A DNA stretch of 36,927 nt from an uncultured bacterium (GCA_902763655.1 CACWSW010000070.1:1-36927), one strand, 5' to 3'; positions 16,405 through 23,824 are shown, counted from the stretch's first letter. Notes: generated by a model from the letters alone, not told the origin. Numbers and translations are program-made.

Positions 16405-17031
16405 GTCGGCGTCGGAAGGGGGCGCCGGGCGCGCCTTTGGGCGCTCGCCGAAGAGGACCGTGCCGAGCCGGATCCACGTGGCGCCTTCCTCCACCGCGAC
16501 GCGGTAGTCGTTCGTCATGCCCATCGAGAGGCGGGGGAAGGACGCGCCGAACTCGGCCTCCATCGCGTCGCGCAGCTCGCGCAGCCCGGCGAAGACTGGA
16601 CGCGTCTCCTCCACCTTGTCAGCCGGCACGAATGGGGCCATCGTCATGAAGCCCTCCAGCGTGACGTTGGGGCACCCGAGCGCGCATTCGACTGCCGCCG
16701 GCACGTCGTCCGGCCGCATGCCGTCCTTCGACCGCTCGCCGCTCATGTTGACCTCAAGGAGGATGCTCGGGCGCGCGCCGATCTCCTCGGCGACGCGCTG
16801 GATGCGCTCGAGAAGGGGGATGGAGTCGACGGAATGGAACGTGGAGAACAGCTCCAGCGCGGGGCGCACCTTGTTCTTCTGGAGGTGGCCGATCAGATGC
16901 CAGTCCGGCCCGCCGACGCTCAGCGGCTTCTTCCAGGCGGCCTCCTGCACCTTGTTCTCGCCGACGATGCGCAGGCCGGCGTCCCACGCCTCGCGCACCA
17001 CCTCCGGGCCGTGAGTCTTCGTCACCGCCAC
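16375..17031 (-). CDS. yggS: YggS/PLPBP-family PLP-binding protein, N-terminally short
   Basis: YggS (PLP homeostasis protein) binds pyridoxal phosphate and buffers its supply in the cytoplasm. The family blocks are clear: VTKTHG with the PLP lysine at K5, GENKVQEAAWK, WHLIGHLQKNK, FHSVDS, LLEVNMSGERSKDG, GFMTM, LSMGMTNDYRVAVEEGATWIRLGTVLFGE. The family normally has about 30 residues before the PLP lysine (K36 in E. coli). Here an in-frame TAA at 17056-17058 leaves only RGDEIVAVTKT, so translation must start at or near the GTG at 17031, with AAGAGG upstream. The tail after FGERPK (ending NLSFTLV) is not conserved, and its last 30 nt recur at 9352-9381. The family call is secure; whether the short protein folds and works is uncertain. 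Confidence 0.85.
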   Translation of the reverse strand: MAVTKTHGPEVVREAWDAGLRIVGENKVQEAAWKKPLSVGGPDWHLIGHLQKNKVRPALELFSTFHSVDSIPLLERIQRVAEEIGARPSILLEVNMSGERSKDGMRPDDVPAAVECALGCPNVTLEGFMTMAPFVPADKVEETRPVFAGLRELRDAMEAEFGASFPRLSMGMTNDYRVAVEEGATWIRLGTVLFGERPKARPAPPSDADDCNLSFTLV

Positions 17032-17054
17032 GATCTCGTCGCCTCTTGCCGGGG

Positions 17055-17063
17055 ATTATAGCA
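17055..17063 (-). promoter_or_regulatory. Extended -10 promoter for yggS and the downstream cluster
   Basis: On the minus strand this reads TGCTATAAT, a perfect extended -10. No clear -35 is seen at 17 nt, which extended -10 promoters can tolerate. The predicted transcript would begin about 17 nt before the GTG at 17031 and include the AAGAGG ribosome site. The in-frame TAA that blocks an upstream yggS start lies within this hexamer. Confidence 0.55.
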
Positions 17064-17120
17064 CATTCCCGGCGTTTCCGCCGCCACAAAAGCCCCGCCC
17101 GAAATAGTCGGCATTCGGGC

Positions 17121-17149
17121 TTTACCAGCCGCAAGGGATTTGGTACACT
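17121..17149 (+). promoter_or_regulatory. Promoter of tRNA-Pro
   Basis: The -35 is TTTACC (17121-17126), followed by a 17-nt spacer ending in TGG and a -10 TACACT (17144-17149). It ends 14 nt before the mature tRNA 5' end. Confidence 0.6.
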
Positions 17150-17162
17150 ATACGCCGCTCTA

Positions 17163-17239
17163 CGGACCGTAGCGCAGCCTGGTAGCGCGTTTGCTTGGGG
17201 TGCAAAAGGTCAGGGGTTCAAATCCCCTCGGTCCGACCA
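17163..17239 (+). tRNA. tRNA-Pro (anticodon GGG)
   Basis: A full cloverleaf of 77 nt. The acceptor stem CGGACCG pairs with CGGTCCG, the D arm is GCGCAGCCTGGTAGCGC, and the anticodon stem TTTGC/GCAAA encloses the loop TTGGGGT with anticodon GGG. The T arm is AGGGGTTCAAATCCCCT, and the discriminator A is followed by an encoded CCA. It reads CCC and CCU proline codons. No second copy of its 3' end was seen, so there is no sign of an element integrated here. Confidence 0.95.
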
Positions 17240-17242
17240 TTT

Positions 17243-17272
17243 GCGACATTTTTGTCGCTTCTTCTCCTTTTT
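17243..17272 (+). terminator. Rho-independent terminator after tRNA-Pro
   Basis: GCGAC, a six-base A/T loop, and GTCGC form a 5-bp hairpin at 17243-17258. It is followed by a pyrimidine-rich tract ending in five Ts (17259-17272). Confidence 0.6.
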
Positions 17273-17276
17273 GCGG

Positions 17277-17305
17277 TTGCGCCGGCCGTCGGTTCGTGCG
17301 ATAAT
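17277..17305 (+). promoter_or_regulatory. Promoter of ribH and probably the following genes
   Basis: The -35 is TTGCGC (17277-17282), followed by a 17-nt spacer ending in TGC and a -10 GATAAT (17300-17305). It leaves a leader of roughly 20 nt before the ribH ATG. Confidence 0.6.
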
Positions 17306-17334
17306 TGGGGCGCTTTCAAGCGAAAGGAAGACAC

Positions 17335-17796
17335 ATGAAGGAAATCAACGGAAACCTGACGGCGAAGGGACTCAGGATCGCGCTCGTGGCGAGCCGGTTC
17401 AACTCCTTCCTCGTGGAGCAGCTCGTGAAGGGCGCGGCCGACGCGTTCGCGCGCCTCGGCGGCGACGACAAGAACCTTACGCTCGTGCGCGTCCCCGGCG
17501 CGTACGAGATACCGGTGACCGCCAAGCGGCTCGCCGCCACGAAGGCGTACGACGCCGTCGTGGGCCTTGGCGCGGTGGTGCAGGGAGCTACGCCGCACGC
17601 CTCGCTGATCACGGAGACGACCGCGCGCGCGTTCACCGAGATCGCGCTCGAGACGGGCGTGCCGGTTGCGGATGGCGTGGTGGCTGCCGAGAACCTGGAG
17701 CAGGCGGTGGAGCGCTGCGGCACGAAGCAGGGCAACAAGGGATTCGCGGCCATGCAGGCGGCGATCGAGCTCGCGAACGTGCTGAAGCAGATCTGA
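17335..17796 (+). CDS. ribH: 6,7-dimethyl-8-ribityllumazine synthase
   Basis: Lumazine synthase condenses 5-amino-6-ribitylaminouracil with 3,4-dihydroxybutanone 4-phosphate, the penultimate step of riboflavin synthesis. The 153-residue product has the family length and motifs: VASRFNSFLVEQL, VRVPGAYEIPV (substrate-binding loop), GAVVQGATPHASLI with the catalytic histidine at H88, and NKGFAAMQAAIE near the end. The usual TTDT-type segment is GVPVADGVVAAEN here, a mild divergence. The start at 17335 follows GAAAGGAAG at good spacing; an in-frame GTG/ATG-type start 30 nt upstream would add a non-conserved leader. No other riboflavin gene is nearby. Confidence 0.93.
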   Translation: MKEINGNLTAKGLRIALVASRFNSFLVEQLVKGAADAFARLGGDDKNLTLVRVPGAYEIPVTAKRLAATKAYDAVVGLGAVVQGATPHASLITETTARAFTEIALETGVPVADGVVAAENLEQAVERCGTKQGNKGFAAMQAAIELANVLKQI

Positions 17797-17868
17797 ACGA
17801 TTTGACGATTGCAGTCGAACGCATTCGAAGGCTATCGGAACAACAACAAGAAAGAACAAGGAAAAGAA

Positions 17869-19107
17869 ATGGCTAAGCAAGTCAAGAAGGTGGCGTTCCT
17901 GACGGCGGGCGGACTGGCCCCGTGCCTGAGCGCCTCGATCGGTTTCCTGATCGACGAGTACACCAAGCGCGATCCCAACGTGGAGATGATCGGCTACATC
18001 AACGGCTACATGGGGCTCCTGAAGGGCGAGTCCATCAAGGTGACGGACGAGGTGCGCAAGAACGCGCTCCTGCTCACCCAGCACGGCGGCAGCCCGATCG
18101 GCAACAGCCGCGTGAAGCTGACGAACGTGGCCGACTGCGTGAAGCGCGGCCTCGTGAAGGAGGGCGAGGATCCGCTCAAGGTGGCGGCCGACCAGCTGGT
18201 CAAGGACGGCGTGGACGTGCTCCACACGATCGGCGGCGACGACACGAACACGACCGCGGCGGACCTTGCCGACTACCTCGCCAAGAACGGCTACCAGCTG
18301 ACGGTGGTGGGCCTCCCCAAGACGATCGACAACGACGTCTACCCGATCAAGCAGTCGCTCGGCGCATACACGGCGGCCGAGGAGAGCGCCAAGTTCTTCG
18401 CCAACGTGGTGAAGGAGAACAGCGCCAACCCGCGCATGCTGATCATCCACGAGGTGATGGGCCGCAACTGCGGCTGGCTCACGGCCTTCACGGCGATCTA
18501 CTACCACACGATGCTCAAGCGCCGAATCAAGTTCCTCCCGGAGTTCGGCCTCACGCGCGAGCGCCAGGACGTGCACGCCGTGTACGTGCCCGAGTCGCGC
18601 GTCGACTTCGAGAGCGAGGCAGTGCGCCTGCGCAAGATCATGGACAAGAACGACTGCGTGAACATCTTCGTCTCCGAGGGCGCCTGCGTCAAGGAGATCA
18701 TCAAGGAGATGAAGAAGCGCGGCGAAGACATCCCGATGGACGCCTTCGGGCATCCGCGCCTCGACAAGGTGAACGTCGGGCAGTGGTTCGCGAAGCGCTT
18801 CGGCGAGAAGCTCGGCGCCGAGAAGACGATGGTCCAGAAGAGCGGCTACTACGCCCGCGCGGCGGCGCCCAACAAGAAGGACCTGGAGCTCATCCACGCC
18901 TGCGCGGTGAAGGCCGTGGAGTGCGCGTTCGCCGGCATCGGCGGCGTCGTCGGCAAGGACGAGGGCAACCACAACGACCTCCGCGCCTGCGAGTTCAGCC
19001 GCGTCAAGGGCGGCAAGCCGTTCAACGTCCGCAACTCCCGCTTCCGCAAGATGCTGAAGGAGATCGGGCAGCCGCGTCCGCGCAAGACGCGCGTCGTGAA
19101 GAAGTGA
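17869..19107 (+). CDS. pfp: PPi-type 6-phosphofructokinase
   Basis: This enzyme reversibly phosphorylates fructose 6-phosphate using pyrophosphate, a glycolytic step common in anaerobes and PVC bacteria. The 412-residue protein has TAGGLAPCLSAS at the N-terminus, then GGDDTNTTA with D125 in place of the glycine found in ATP-dependent enzymes. PKTIDND follows, with K151 and catalytic D154, then EVMGRNCGWL. GGDD together with PKTIDND is the usual signature of PPi dependence. The ATG at 17869 is preceded by AAGGAAAAG; an upstream ATG at 17809 would add a non-conserved, asparagine- and lysine-rich leader and is less likely. It lies 72 nt after ribH with no terminator visible, so the two may be cotranscribed. 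The family is certain and PPi use is very likely. Confidence 0.92.
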   Translation: MAKQVKKVAFLTAGGLAPCLSASIGFLIDEYTKRDPNVEMIGYINGYMGLLKGESIKVTDEVRKNALLLTQHGGSPIGNSRVKLTNVADCVKRGLVKEGEDPLKVAADQLVKDGVDVLHTIGGDDTNTTAADLADYLAKNGYQLTVVGLPKTIDNDVYPIKQSLGAYTAAEESAKFFANVVKENSANPRMLIIHEVMGRNCGWLTAFTAIYYHTMLKRRIKFLPEFGLTRERQDVHAVYVPESRVDFESEAVRLRKIMDKNDCVNIFVSEGACVKEIIKEMKKRGEDIPMDAFGHPRLDKVNVGQWFAKRFGEKLGAEKTMVQKSGYYARAAAPNKKDLELIHACAVKAVECAFAGIGGVVGKDEGNHNDLRACEFSRVKGGKPFNVRNSRFRKMLKEIGQPRPRKTRVVKK

Positions 19108-19129
19108 CGTTCACGGAAGGATGCAGAAA

Positions 19130-19816
19130 ATGGCAGAAGAAGAGAAGAAGAAGCTTCCGCGCGGAGTCGTCATCGAGTTCGACTTCACCGCGATCGACGG
19201 CGCCCAGCTGCTGTTCGACACGGCAAAGAAGGTGCTGGCCGAGGCCGGCATCGACCTGACGGTCAAGCTCGAGGCGATGCATCTCGCCGGCGGCAACTAC
19301 CACGGCGCGGTGGCCGAGCTGTTCAGCTCCGTGCTGGGCAAGCGCGACAACGCCGGCGACACGGCGCGCGCCCTCGCCAAGGCGTTCGCCGACGCGCTGA
19401 CGGAGAAGGCCGCGGCCGCCGTCACGCCCTCGTTCAAGGCGTTCGTCAAGGCGCTCACCGACAAGGGCCTCAAGGTCGTCATCGCCACGCGCGCGAACCT
19501 GGACGTCCTCAAGCCAGCGCTCGAGGGACTCGATCCGGAGCTCGTGCAGCCGTACCAGGAAGTCTCGATGACCTACGGCAACGGCAAGTGGGACGCCTGG
19601 ACCCGCGCCCTGAACGCTAACGGGCTCATCAACGTCCTCACGGTTGGCGTCACCGGCTCCGGCCACGGCGTGAAGGCCGTGCTGGTGGCCGGCATGAGCG
19701 CCGTGGCGGTGATCCACGACCACGTGGCCTACCAGGACTTCGGCGGCGCCGACGTGGCGGTCGAGAAGCTGGACGCCAAGGTGGCGGACGAAGTGTTCCG
19801 GATGCTCCACCTATGA
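19130..19816 (+). CDS. HAD-like protein with degenerate catalytic motifs
   Basis: A 228-residue protein with the layout of the beta-phosphoglucomutase/phosphatase branch of the HAD superfamily. A nucleophile-strand region (VVIEFDFTAIDGAQ) is followed by a helical cap, motif II-like VVIATRAN, a motif III lysine in GNGKWDAW, and a motif IV position reading VGVTGSGHGVKAVLVAGM. The second aspartate of motif I is replaced by threonine and the motif IV acidic pair is missing, so ordinary Mg-dependent phosphatase activity is doubtful. I chose the ATG at 19130 because GGAAGG sits 9 nt upstream; the ATG at 19121 directly abuts it. The stop overlaps the mazG start (ATGA), so the two are translationally coupled. 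The superfamily call is moderate and the function is unknown. Confidence 0.7.
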   Translation: MAEEEKKKLPRGVVIEFDFTAIDGAQLLFDTAKKVLAEAGIDLTVKLEAMHLAGGNYHGAVAELFSSVLGKRDNAGDTARALAKAFADALTEKAAAAVTPSFKAFVKALTDKGLKVVIATRANLDVLKPALEGLDPELVQPYQEVSMTYGNGKWDAWTRALNANGLINVLTVGVTGSGHGVKAVLVAGMSAVAVIHDHVAYQDFGGADVAVEKLDAKVADEVFRMLHL

Positions 19817-20604
19817 CGGGCATCGAACGTTTGCACTCCATCATGACCCGTCTCCGCGACCCGGAGACGGGCTGTCCCTGGGACAAGGTCCAGACGCTGG
19901 AGACGCTCAAGCCGTGCGTGCTCGAGGAGACGTACGAGCTGCTCTCGGCCATGGACCGTCCCGAGGACAAGGCGAACCACATCGAGGAGCTCGGCGACGT
20001 GCTCCTCCAGGTGATGTTCCAGTGCGTCATGGCGGAGCAGGAGGGGCGATTCTCCTTCGACGACGTGGCTAACGCGATCTCCGACAAGCTCGTGCGGCGG
20101 CATCCGCACGTGTTCGGCGACGTGGTGGCCAACGATCCGGCGACGGTCCTCAAGAACTGGGAGCAGATCAAGCAGCAGGAGCACAAGAAGGAGACGCGCC
20201 ACAGCGCGCTCGACGGCGTGCCGTCCACCCTGCCCGCGCTCCTGAAGGCGCAGCGCACCGCCGAGAAGGCCGCGCGCGTCGGCTTCGACTGGAAGGACTC
20301 TTCCGGCGTTCTCGACAAGATCGAGGAGGAGATCGGCGAGCTGAAGGAGGCCGTGGCCCAGTCTTCCGACACGTCGCTCGACGAGCACGTGAAGGAGGAG
20401 CTTGGCGACCTGCTATTCGCCGTCACCAACTACGCCCGCCACCTGAAGTGCGACGCCGAAAGCGCCCTCGAAGGCACCACGGCGAAGTTCGCCCGCCGCT
20501 TCCGCGCGGTCGAGGCCGGCGCCAAGGCGGAGGGACGCAACCTTAAGGAAATGACGCTGGAAGAGATGGATGCGCTGTGGGAAGCGGCTAAGGTTGAAGA
20601 GTAG
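19813..20604 (+). CDS. mazG: Nucleoside triphosphate pyrophosphohydrolase MazG
   Basis: MazG hydrolyses NTPs/dNTPs to monophosphates and pyrophosphate, clearing aberrant nucleotides and helping starvation responses. The 263-residue protein has the family's two-domain form. Domain 1 contains GCPWDKVQTLETLKP, EETYELL and EELGDVLLQVMFQ (the ExxE...ExxD metal site). Domain 2 repeats it with EEIGELKEAV and KEELGDLLFAVTNYAR. KFARRFRAVE is typical of the C-terminus. It overlaps the HAD-like gene by 4 nt. The last codons and the TAG (encoding AKVEE-stop) lie in the AGGTTGAAGAGT repeat tract, so the natural C-terminus may have been rewritten by that repeat. Confidence 0.93.
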   Translation: MTGIERLHSIMTRLRDPETGCPWDKVQTLETLKPCVLEETYELLSAMDRPEDKANHIEELGDVLLQVMFQCVMAEQEGRFSFDDVANAISDKLVRRHPHVFGDVVANDPATVLKNWEQIKQQEHKKETRHSALDGVPSTLPALLKAQRTAEKAARVGFDWKDSSGVLDKIEEEIGELKEAVAQSSDTSLDEHVKEELGDLLFAVTNYARHLKCDAESALEGTTAKFARRFRAVEAGAKAEGRNLKEMTLEEMDALWEAAKVEE

Positions 20605-20640
20605 AAAGGTTGAAGAGTTGAAGGGGTGAAAGGTTGAGGG
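20590..20640 (+). repeat. AGGTTGAAGAGT-type repeat at the mazG/ispH junction
   Basis: AGGTTGAAGAGT occurs at 20591-20602 and 20607-20618, followed by AAGGGGTGAAAGGTTGAGGG. The tract contains the mazG stop (20602-20604), the AAGGGG ribosome site (20621-20626) and the ispH TTG start (20634). Confidence 0.65.
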
Positions 20641-21650
20641 TAGTTGCTCTAGAGCCGCATGGGTTCTGCTCGGGCGTGAGGGCCGCAGTCGAGATGGCTC
20701 GTCGCGCCCTTTCTGTTGGCGAGCCGGTCTGGTGCCTGCACGAGCTTGTACACAACGGGACGGTGGTGGACGAGCTTAGGGAAGGGGGAATGAGGTTCGT
20801 CGAATCGCTGGAGGACGTGCCGGAAGGGGGGACGGTGCTTTTTTCGGCGCATGGCGTGCCGCCGGGCGTGAGGGCGCTGGCGGAGGCGCGGCGCCTGAAG
20901 GTGGTCGACGCCACATGCCCGTTCGTGGCGCGCGCGCACCGGCAGGTGCGCGAATTCGCGGTGCGCGGCGTGCCAGTGGTTGTGGTTGGCAATGCCGAAC
21001 ACGTGGAGGTCATCAGCCTGGTTGGCGAGTTTAAGGAGTTTAAGGGGTTTAAGGGGTTTAAGGAGTCTAAGGGGTCTAAGGAGTTTAAGGTCGTTAAGGA
21101 GTCTAAGGGGTCTAAGGAGTTTAAGGTCGTTAAGGAGTCTAAGGTCTCTAACGACCTTAAAGACTCTAATGACTCTAATGACCCTAATGACCCTAAAGAC
21201 CTTAAGGTCATTAAGGATGCGGCGGCGGTCGCCGACCTGCCTTTCCCCGAAGACGGGCCGGTCGGCGTCGTGTGCCAGACGACGCTGTCGTGTGGCACCG
21301 TGCAAGATGTGCTTTCCGCCTTGCGCGCGCGCTATCCGCATCTGCTGGAATCGCCGGCTTCCGATACATGCACTGCGACGCACGACCGGCAGCGGGCAGT
21401 CGACGACTTTGTCCGTTCCGGCGACCCTTCGGCAACCGGCGTGCTGGTCATAGGCAGCGCGAACTCCTCGAACACCGTACGGCTCGTTGAGATCGCCCGC
21501 GAGGCTGGGGCGGCCGCATGGCGCGTGGGCGGGCCGGACGAACTGGCCTCGTGCGACTTCGCAGGCATCGAACGCCTTGGACTGACCGCTGGCGCATCGA
21601 CCCCAGAGGCGATTGTCGCCGACATCGCCGCACGGCTTGGCCGCATCTGA
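20634..21650 (+). CDS. ispH: 4-hydroxy-3-methylbut-2-enyl diphosphate reductase with in-frame low-complexity insertion
   Basis: IspH (LytB) is the last enzyme of the MEP isoprenoid pathway; its 4Fe-4S cluster is held by three cysteines. All three are present: C12 (GFCSGV), C95 (ATCPFV) and C246 (DTCTATHDRQ). Also present are HELVHNG, FSAHGVP, the HVEV loop, VCQTTLS and GSANSSNT. C95 to C246 is about 50 residues longer than in E. coli because a 63-codon lysine-rich repeat (KEF/KGF/KES...KDSNDSNDPND) is inserted after SLVGEF. The frame stays open through it. TTG at 20634 is the only possible start, since an in-frame TGA lies at 20619 and no other start codon precedes C12; AAGGGG sits 7 nt upstream. 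The identity is certain; activity with the insertion is likely but unproven. Confidence 0.93.
   Translation: MRVVALEPHGFCSGVRAAVEMARRALSVGEPVWCLHELVHNGTVVDELREGGMRFVESLEDVPEGGTVLFSAHGVPPGVRALAEARRLKVVDATCPFVARAHRQVREFAVRGVPVVVVGNAEHVEVISLVGEFKEFKGFKGFKESKGSKEFKVVKESKGSKEFKVVKESKVSNDLKDSNDSNDPNDPKDLKVIKDAAAVADLPFPEDGPVGVVCQTTLSCGTVQDVLSALRARYPHLLESPASDTCTATHDRQRAVDDFVRSGDPSATGVLVIGSANSSNTVRLVEIAREAGAAAWRVGGPDELASCDFAGIERLGLTAGASTPEAIVADIAARLGRI
21029..21217 (+). repeat. 21 x 9-nt tandem array within ispH
   Basis: There are twenty-one exact-length 9-nt units with TAA at positions 4-6 of every unit. The first 13 are mostly GTYTAAGGR; later units drift to CYYTAAWGA. Units 5-8 and 9-12 are identical 36-nt blocks (21065-21100 and 21101-21136). 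The later units run towards the reverse complement of the earlier ones, giving a 13-bp hairpin: TTTAAGGTCGTTA at 21120-21132 with TAACGACCTTAAA at 21149-21161. Read in frame, the TAA is split between codons, so no stop occurs. Confidence 0.9.
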
Positions 21651-21667
21651 CGGCAAGCCGCTGCCGG

Positions 21668-21696
21668 TTGCCAGATTCCCGCCTGTTTGGTAGGAT
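21668..21696 (+). promoter_or_regulatory. Promoter for the 21.7-29.3 kb gene set
   Basis: The -35 is TTGCCA (21668-21673), followed by a 17-nt spacer ending in TGG and a -10 TAGGAT (21691-21696). A leader of about 30 nt carries the GGAAGGAAG ribosome site of the sugar isomerase gene. Confidence 0.6.
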
Positions 21697-21732
21697 ATTC
21701 CCATCTCCAACAACAGGAAGGAAGTGCAGAAT

Positions 21733-22725
21733 ATGATCACGAGGCGAAATTTTATGGCCGCAATTGGCGCAACTACACTTGCTGCGGGGTTGCCGAGCCT
21801 GGCACGAGGCGCCGAAGAAGGCGCGGCGCCGTTCAAGACGGTGTTGAAGAAGGCGCTGATCCGTCCGCGGCTTACGCCGGACGTCGTGAAGACGCTGAAG
21901 GAGAACGGCTATCCCGGCGTGGAGCTGCAGGACAAGACCGTGACCGAGGCCGAGGCGCGCGCCGCGCGCCGCCTGGCTGAGGACGAGGGCCTGCAGATAC
22001 ATTCGTTCATGGGCGGCTGGTTCATGTTCAACGCCCACGAGGCCGCGAAGCGCAAGGCCGAGCTGGAGAAGGCCAAGCAGAACATCCGCATCGCGAAGGC
22101 CTACGGCGCGCCGGTGATCCTCATCGTGCCTGGACGCGTCAGCGGCATGCCGATGCCGAAACCGTCGGAGTTCAAGCTGTCGTTCGACCCGAAGACGCTC
22201 ATGCTCTCGCGTGCGGCGGACGCAGACTATCCGGAGTACGTGCAGGCGCAGAACGACGCCACCAAGTTCGCGCAGGACGCCATGGCCGAGCTGGCGCCGC
22301 TGGCGGCGGAGCTAGGCGTGGTCATCGGCCTCGAGAACGTATGGAACAACCTCTGGGTCATGCCGGACTTCGCGTCCGCGTTCGTCCGCTCGTTCAGGAA
22401 CGCGTGGGTGAAGGCGTACCTCGACCTCGGAAACCACGCGCGCTACGCGGCGGCGGAGAAGTGGGTGGACGCGCTTTCCGACCAGATCGTGAAGCTGCAC
22501 ATCAAGGACTTCAAAATCGACCGCGCCGCGAAGAACGAGGGAACGTTCGTCCGCATCGGCGACGGTTCGATCGACTGGCCTCGCGTCCGCCGCATGATCG
22601 AGTTCGTGGGATACAACGGATGGGTGTCCATCGAAAGCTCAGGCTGGACCGACGCCGAGCATTCCGAGATCATGGACCGCTTCTTCAACGGCTCGCTGAA
22701 GGGCGGAGCGGGACTCGCCGTATGA
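21733..22725 (+). CDS. Tat-exported sugar phosphate isomerase/epimerase-like TIM-barrel protein
   Basis: A 330-residue protein of the xylose isomerase-like/AP endonuclease 2 fold. The N-terminus MITRRNFMAAIGATTLAAG has the twin-arginine motif and hydrophobic stretch of a Tat signal, so it probably acts outside the cytoplasm. The barrel shows metal-site segments typical of the family: PGVELQD, GLENVWNN, YLDLGNHARY, KLHIKDFK, and a final SIESSGW. The ATG at 21733 follows GGAAGGAAG; a GTG 9 nt upstream falls inside that site. It overlaps the next gene by 4 nt and precedes a Tat-exported Gfo/Idh/MocA dehydrogenase, a pairing common in sugar-converting PVC gene sets. The substrate is unknown. Confidence 0.85.
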   Translation: MITRRNFMAAIGATTLAAGLPSLARGAEEGAAPFKTVLKKALIRPRLTPDVVKTLKENGYPGVELQDKTVTEAEARAARRLAEDEGLQIHSFMGGWFMFNAHEAAKRKAELEKAKQNIRIAKAYGAPVILIVPGRVSGMPMPKPSEFKLSFDPKTLMLSRAADADYPEYVQAQNDATKFAQDAMAELAPLAAELGVVIGLENVWNNLWVMPDFASAFVRSFRNAWVKAYLDLGNHARYAAAEKWVDALSDQIVKLHIKDFKIDRAAKNEGTFVRIGDGSIDWPRVRRMIEFVGYNGWVSIESSGWTDAEHSEIMDRFFNGSLKGGAGLAV

Positions 22726-23801
22726 GGCGTCCGGCACATCTCGCGTTTCTGCTCGCGGCGGCCCTCGCGGGCCTCTCGGCCGTGGCGCAGACGGCCGACA
22801 TCGACGCGGCGATCGCGCGCGGCGTCAAGTACCTCGTGTCCCGCCAGGAGGCGGACGGGCACTTCAGCGACGCGCACATGCCGGCCCTCACGGGACTGCC
22901 GCTCTGGGCGCTCGTGTGCGGAGGCGAGGGGAAGGGTGACGCCGCGCGCCGCGCGGCGTCGTTCGTTCTTTCCACCCAGCGTCCCGACGGCGGCTTCTAC
23001 GTGCCGAAGCCGGGCCGCGGAGGCAGCGGGCTGGGGAACTACAACACGTCCGTCTGCGTCAGCGCCCTGTTCGAGAGCGGTCTCGCGCCGACCAAGGCGA
23101 TCCTGGACGCGCGAACGTACATCGCGGGCTCGCAGCTGACTGGCGACGACACGATGGCGGGCGGGTTCGGCTACGACCGCGCCAGCCGCCGCCGCTATGC
23201 CGACCTCTCCAACACCTCCTACGCCATGGACGCCATGCGCCGCACCGAGCGCGTGGAGGACCTGCGCCCGAAGGGCCAGGCGCGCGCCGACCTCAACTGG
23301 GACAAGGCCCTCTCATTCGTGACGCGCCTCCAGGAGAAGGAAGGGGAGCGCGCCGGAGGCGCGGCGTACAACGCCCGTACGCCGCAGGGCGGCACGGAGA
23401 CGAACGCCTCGGGGCGCGTGCAGCTGCGCGCGTACGGCTCGATGAGCTACGCGGCCGTGCTTTCGATGTGCCACGCGAAGCTCACGCGGAGCGACCCGCG
23501 CGTGAAGAGCGCGCTCGACTACTGCACGAAGTTCTGGACGGTGGACGAGAACCCGGGCATGGGAAGCCAAGGCCTCTACTACTATTTCGACATCCTTTCC
23601 CGCGCGCTGTCTGTGGCGGGCATAGACGAGCTCGTGCAGCCTGACGGCCGCCGCGTCGCGTGGAAGAAGGAGCTTGCGGCGAAGATACTTTCGCTCCAGA
23701 AGGAAGACGGCAGCTGGGAGAACGAGAACAACCGCTTCTGGGAGAACGACCCCGTGCTGGCCACGTCGTTCGCCATCCTCTCCCTGGCGCTGTGCAAATG
23801 A
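22722..23801 (+). CDS. Secreted alpha/alpha-toroid protein (prenyltransferase/squalene-cyclase-like repeats)
   Basis: A 359-residue protein starting MRRPAHLAFLLAAALAGLSA, a Sec signal peptide. The mature part repeats QW-type motifs found in terpene cyclase and prenyltransferase toroids: SRQEADGHFS, STQRPDGGFYV and SLQKEDGSWEN. Helical pairs such as GLPLWALVCGG and NYNTSVCVSALFESG lie between them. The catalytic DxDD of squalene-hopene cyclases is not seen, so it is more likely a structural or binding toroid, as in many secreted PVC proteins. The ATG at 22722 overlaps the previous stop (ATGA), so it is translationally coupled. The fold is fairly sure and the function is unknown. Confidence 0.78.
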   Translation: MRRPAHLAFLLAAALAGLSAVAQTADIDAAIARGVKYLVSRQEADGHFSDAHMPALTGLPLWALVCGGEGKGDAARRAASFVLSTQRPDGGFYVPKPGRGGSGLGNYNTSVCVSALFESGLAPTKAILDARTYIAGSQLTGDDTMAGGFGYDRASRRRYADLSNTSYAMDAMRRTERVEDLRPKGQARADLNWDKALSFVTRLQEKEGERAGGAAYNARTPQGGTETNASGRVQLRAYGSMSYAAVLSMCHAKLTRSDPRVKSALDYCTKFWTVDENPGMGSQGLYYYFDILSRALSVAGIDELVQPDGRRVAWKKELAAKILSLQKEDGSWENENNRFWENDPVLATSFAILSLALCK

Positions 23802-23824
23802 ACGATCTAGAAAGGAACACCGTA

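Noticed and set aside
17163-17239. tRNA-Pro as an integration site for the neighbouring cluster
   Set aside because: No duplicate of the tRNA 3' end and no integrase gene was found. The cluster's repeat is the yggS tail instead.
21029-21217. CRISPR array
   Set aside because: The 9-nt units are contiguous with no spacers, and the array is read in frame inside ispH.
21651-21667. Terminator after ispH
   Set aside because: Short GGCAA/TTGCC and CGGCA/TGCCG pairings exist but there is no T tract, so termination is not supported.
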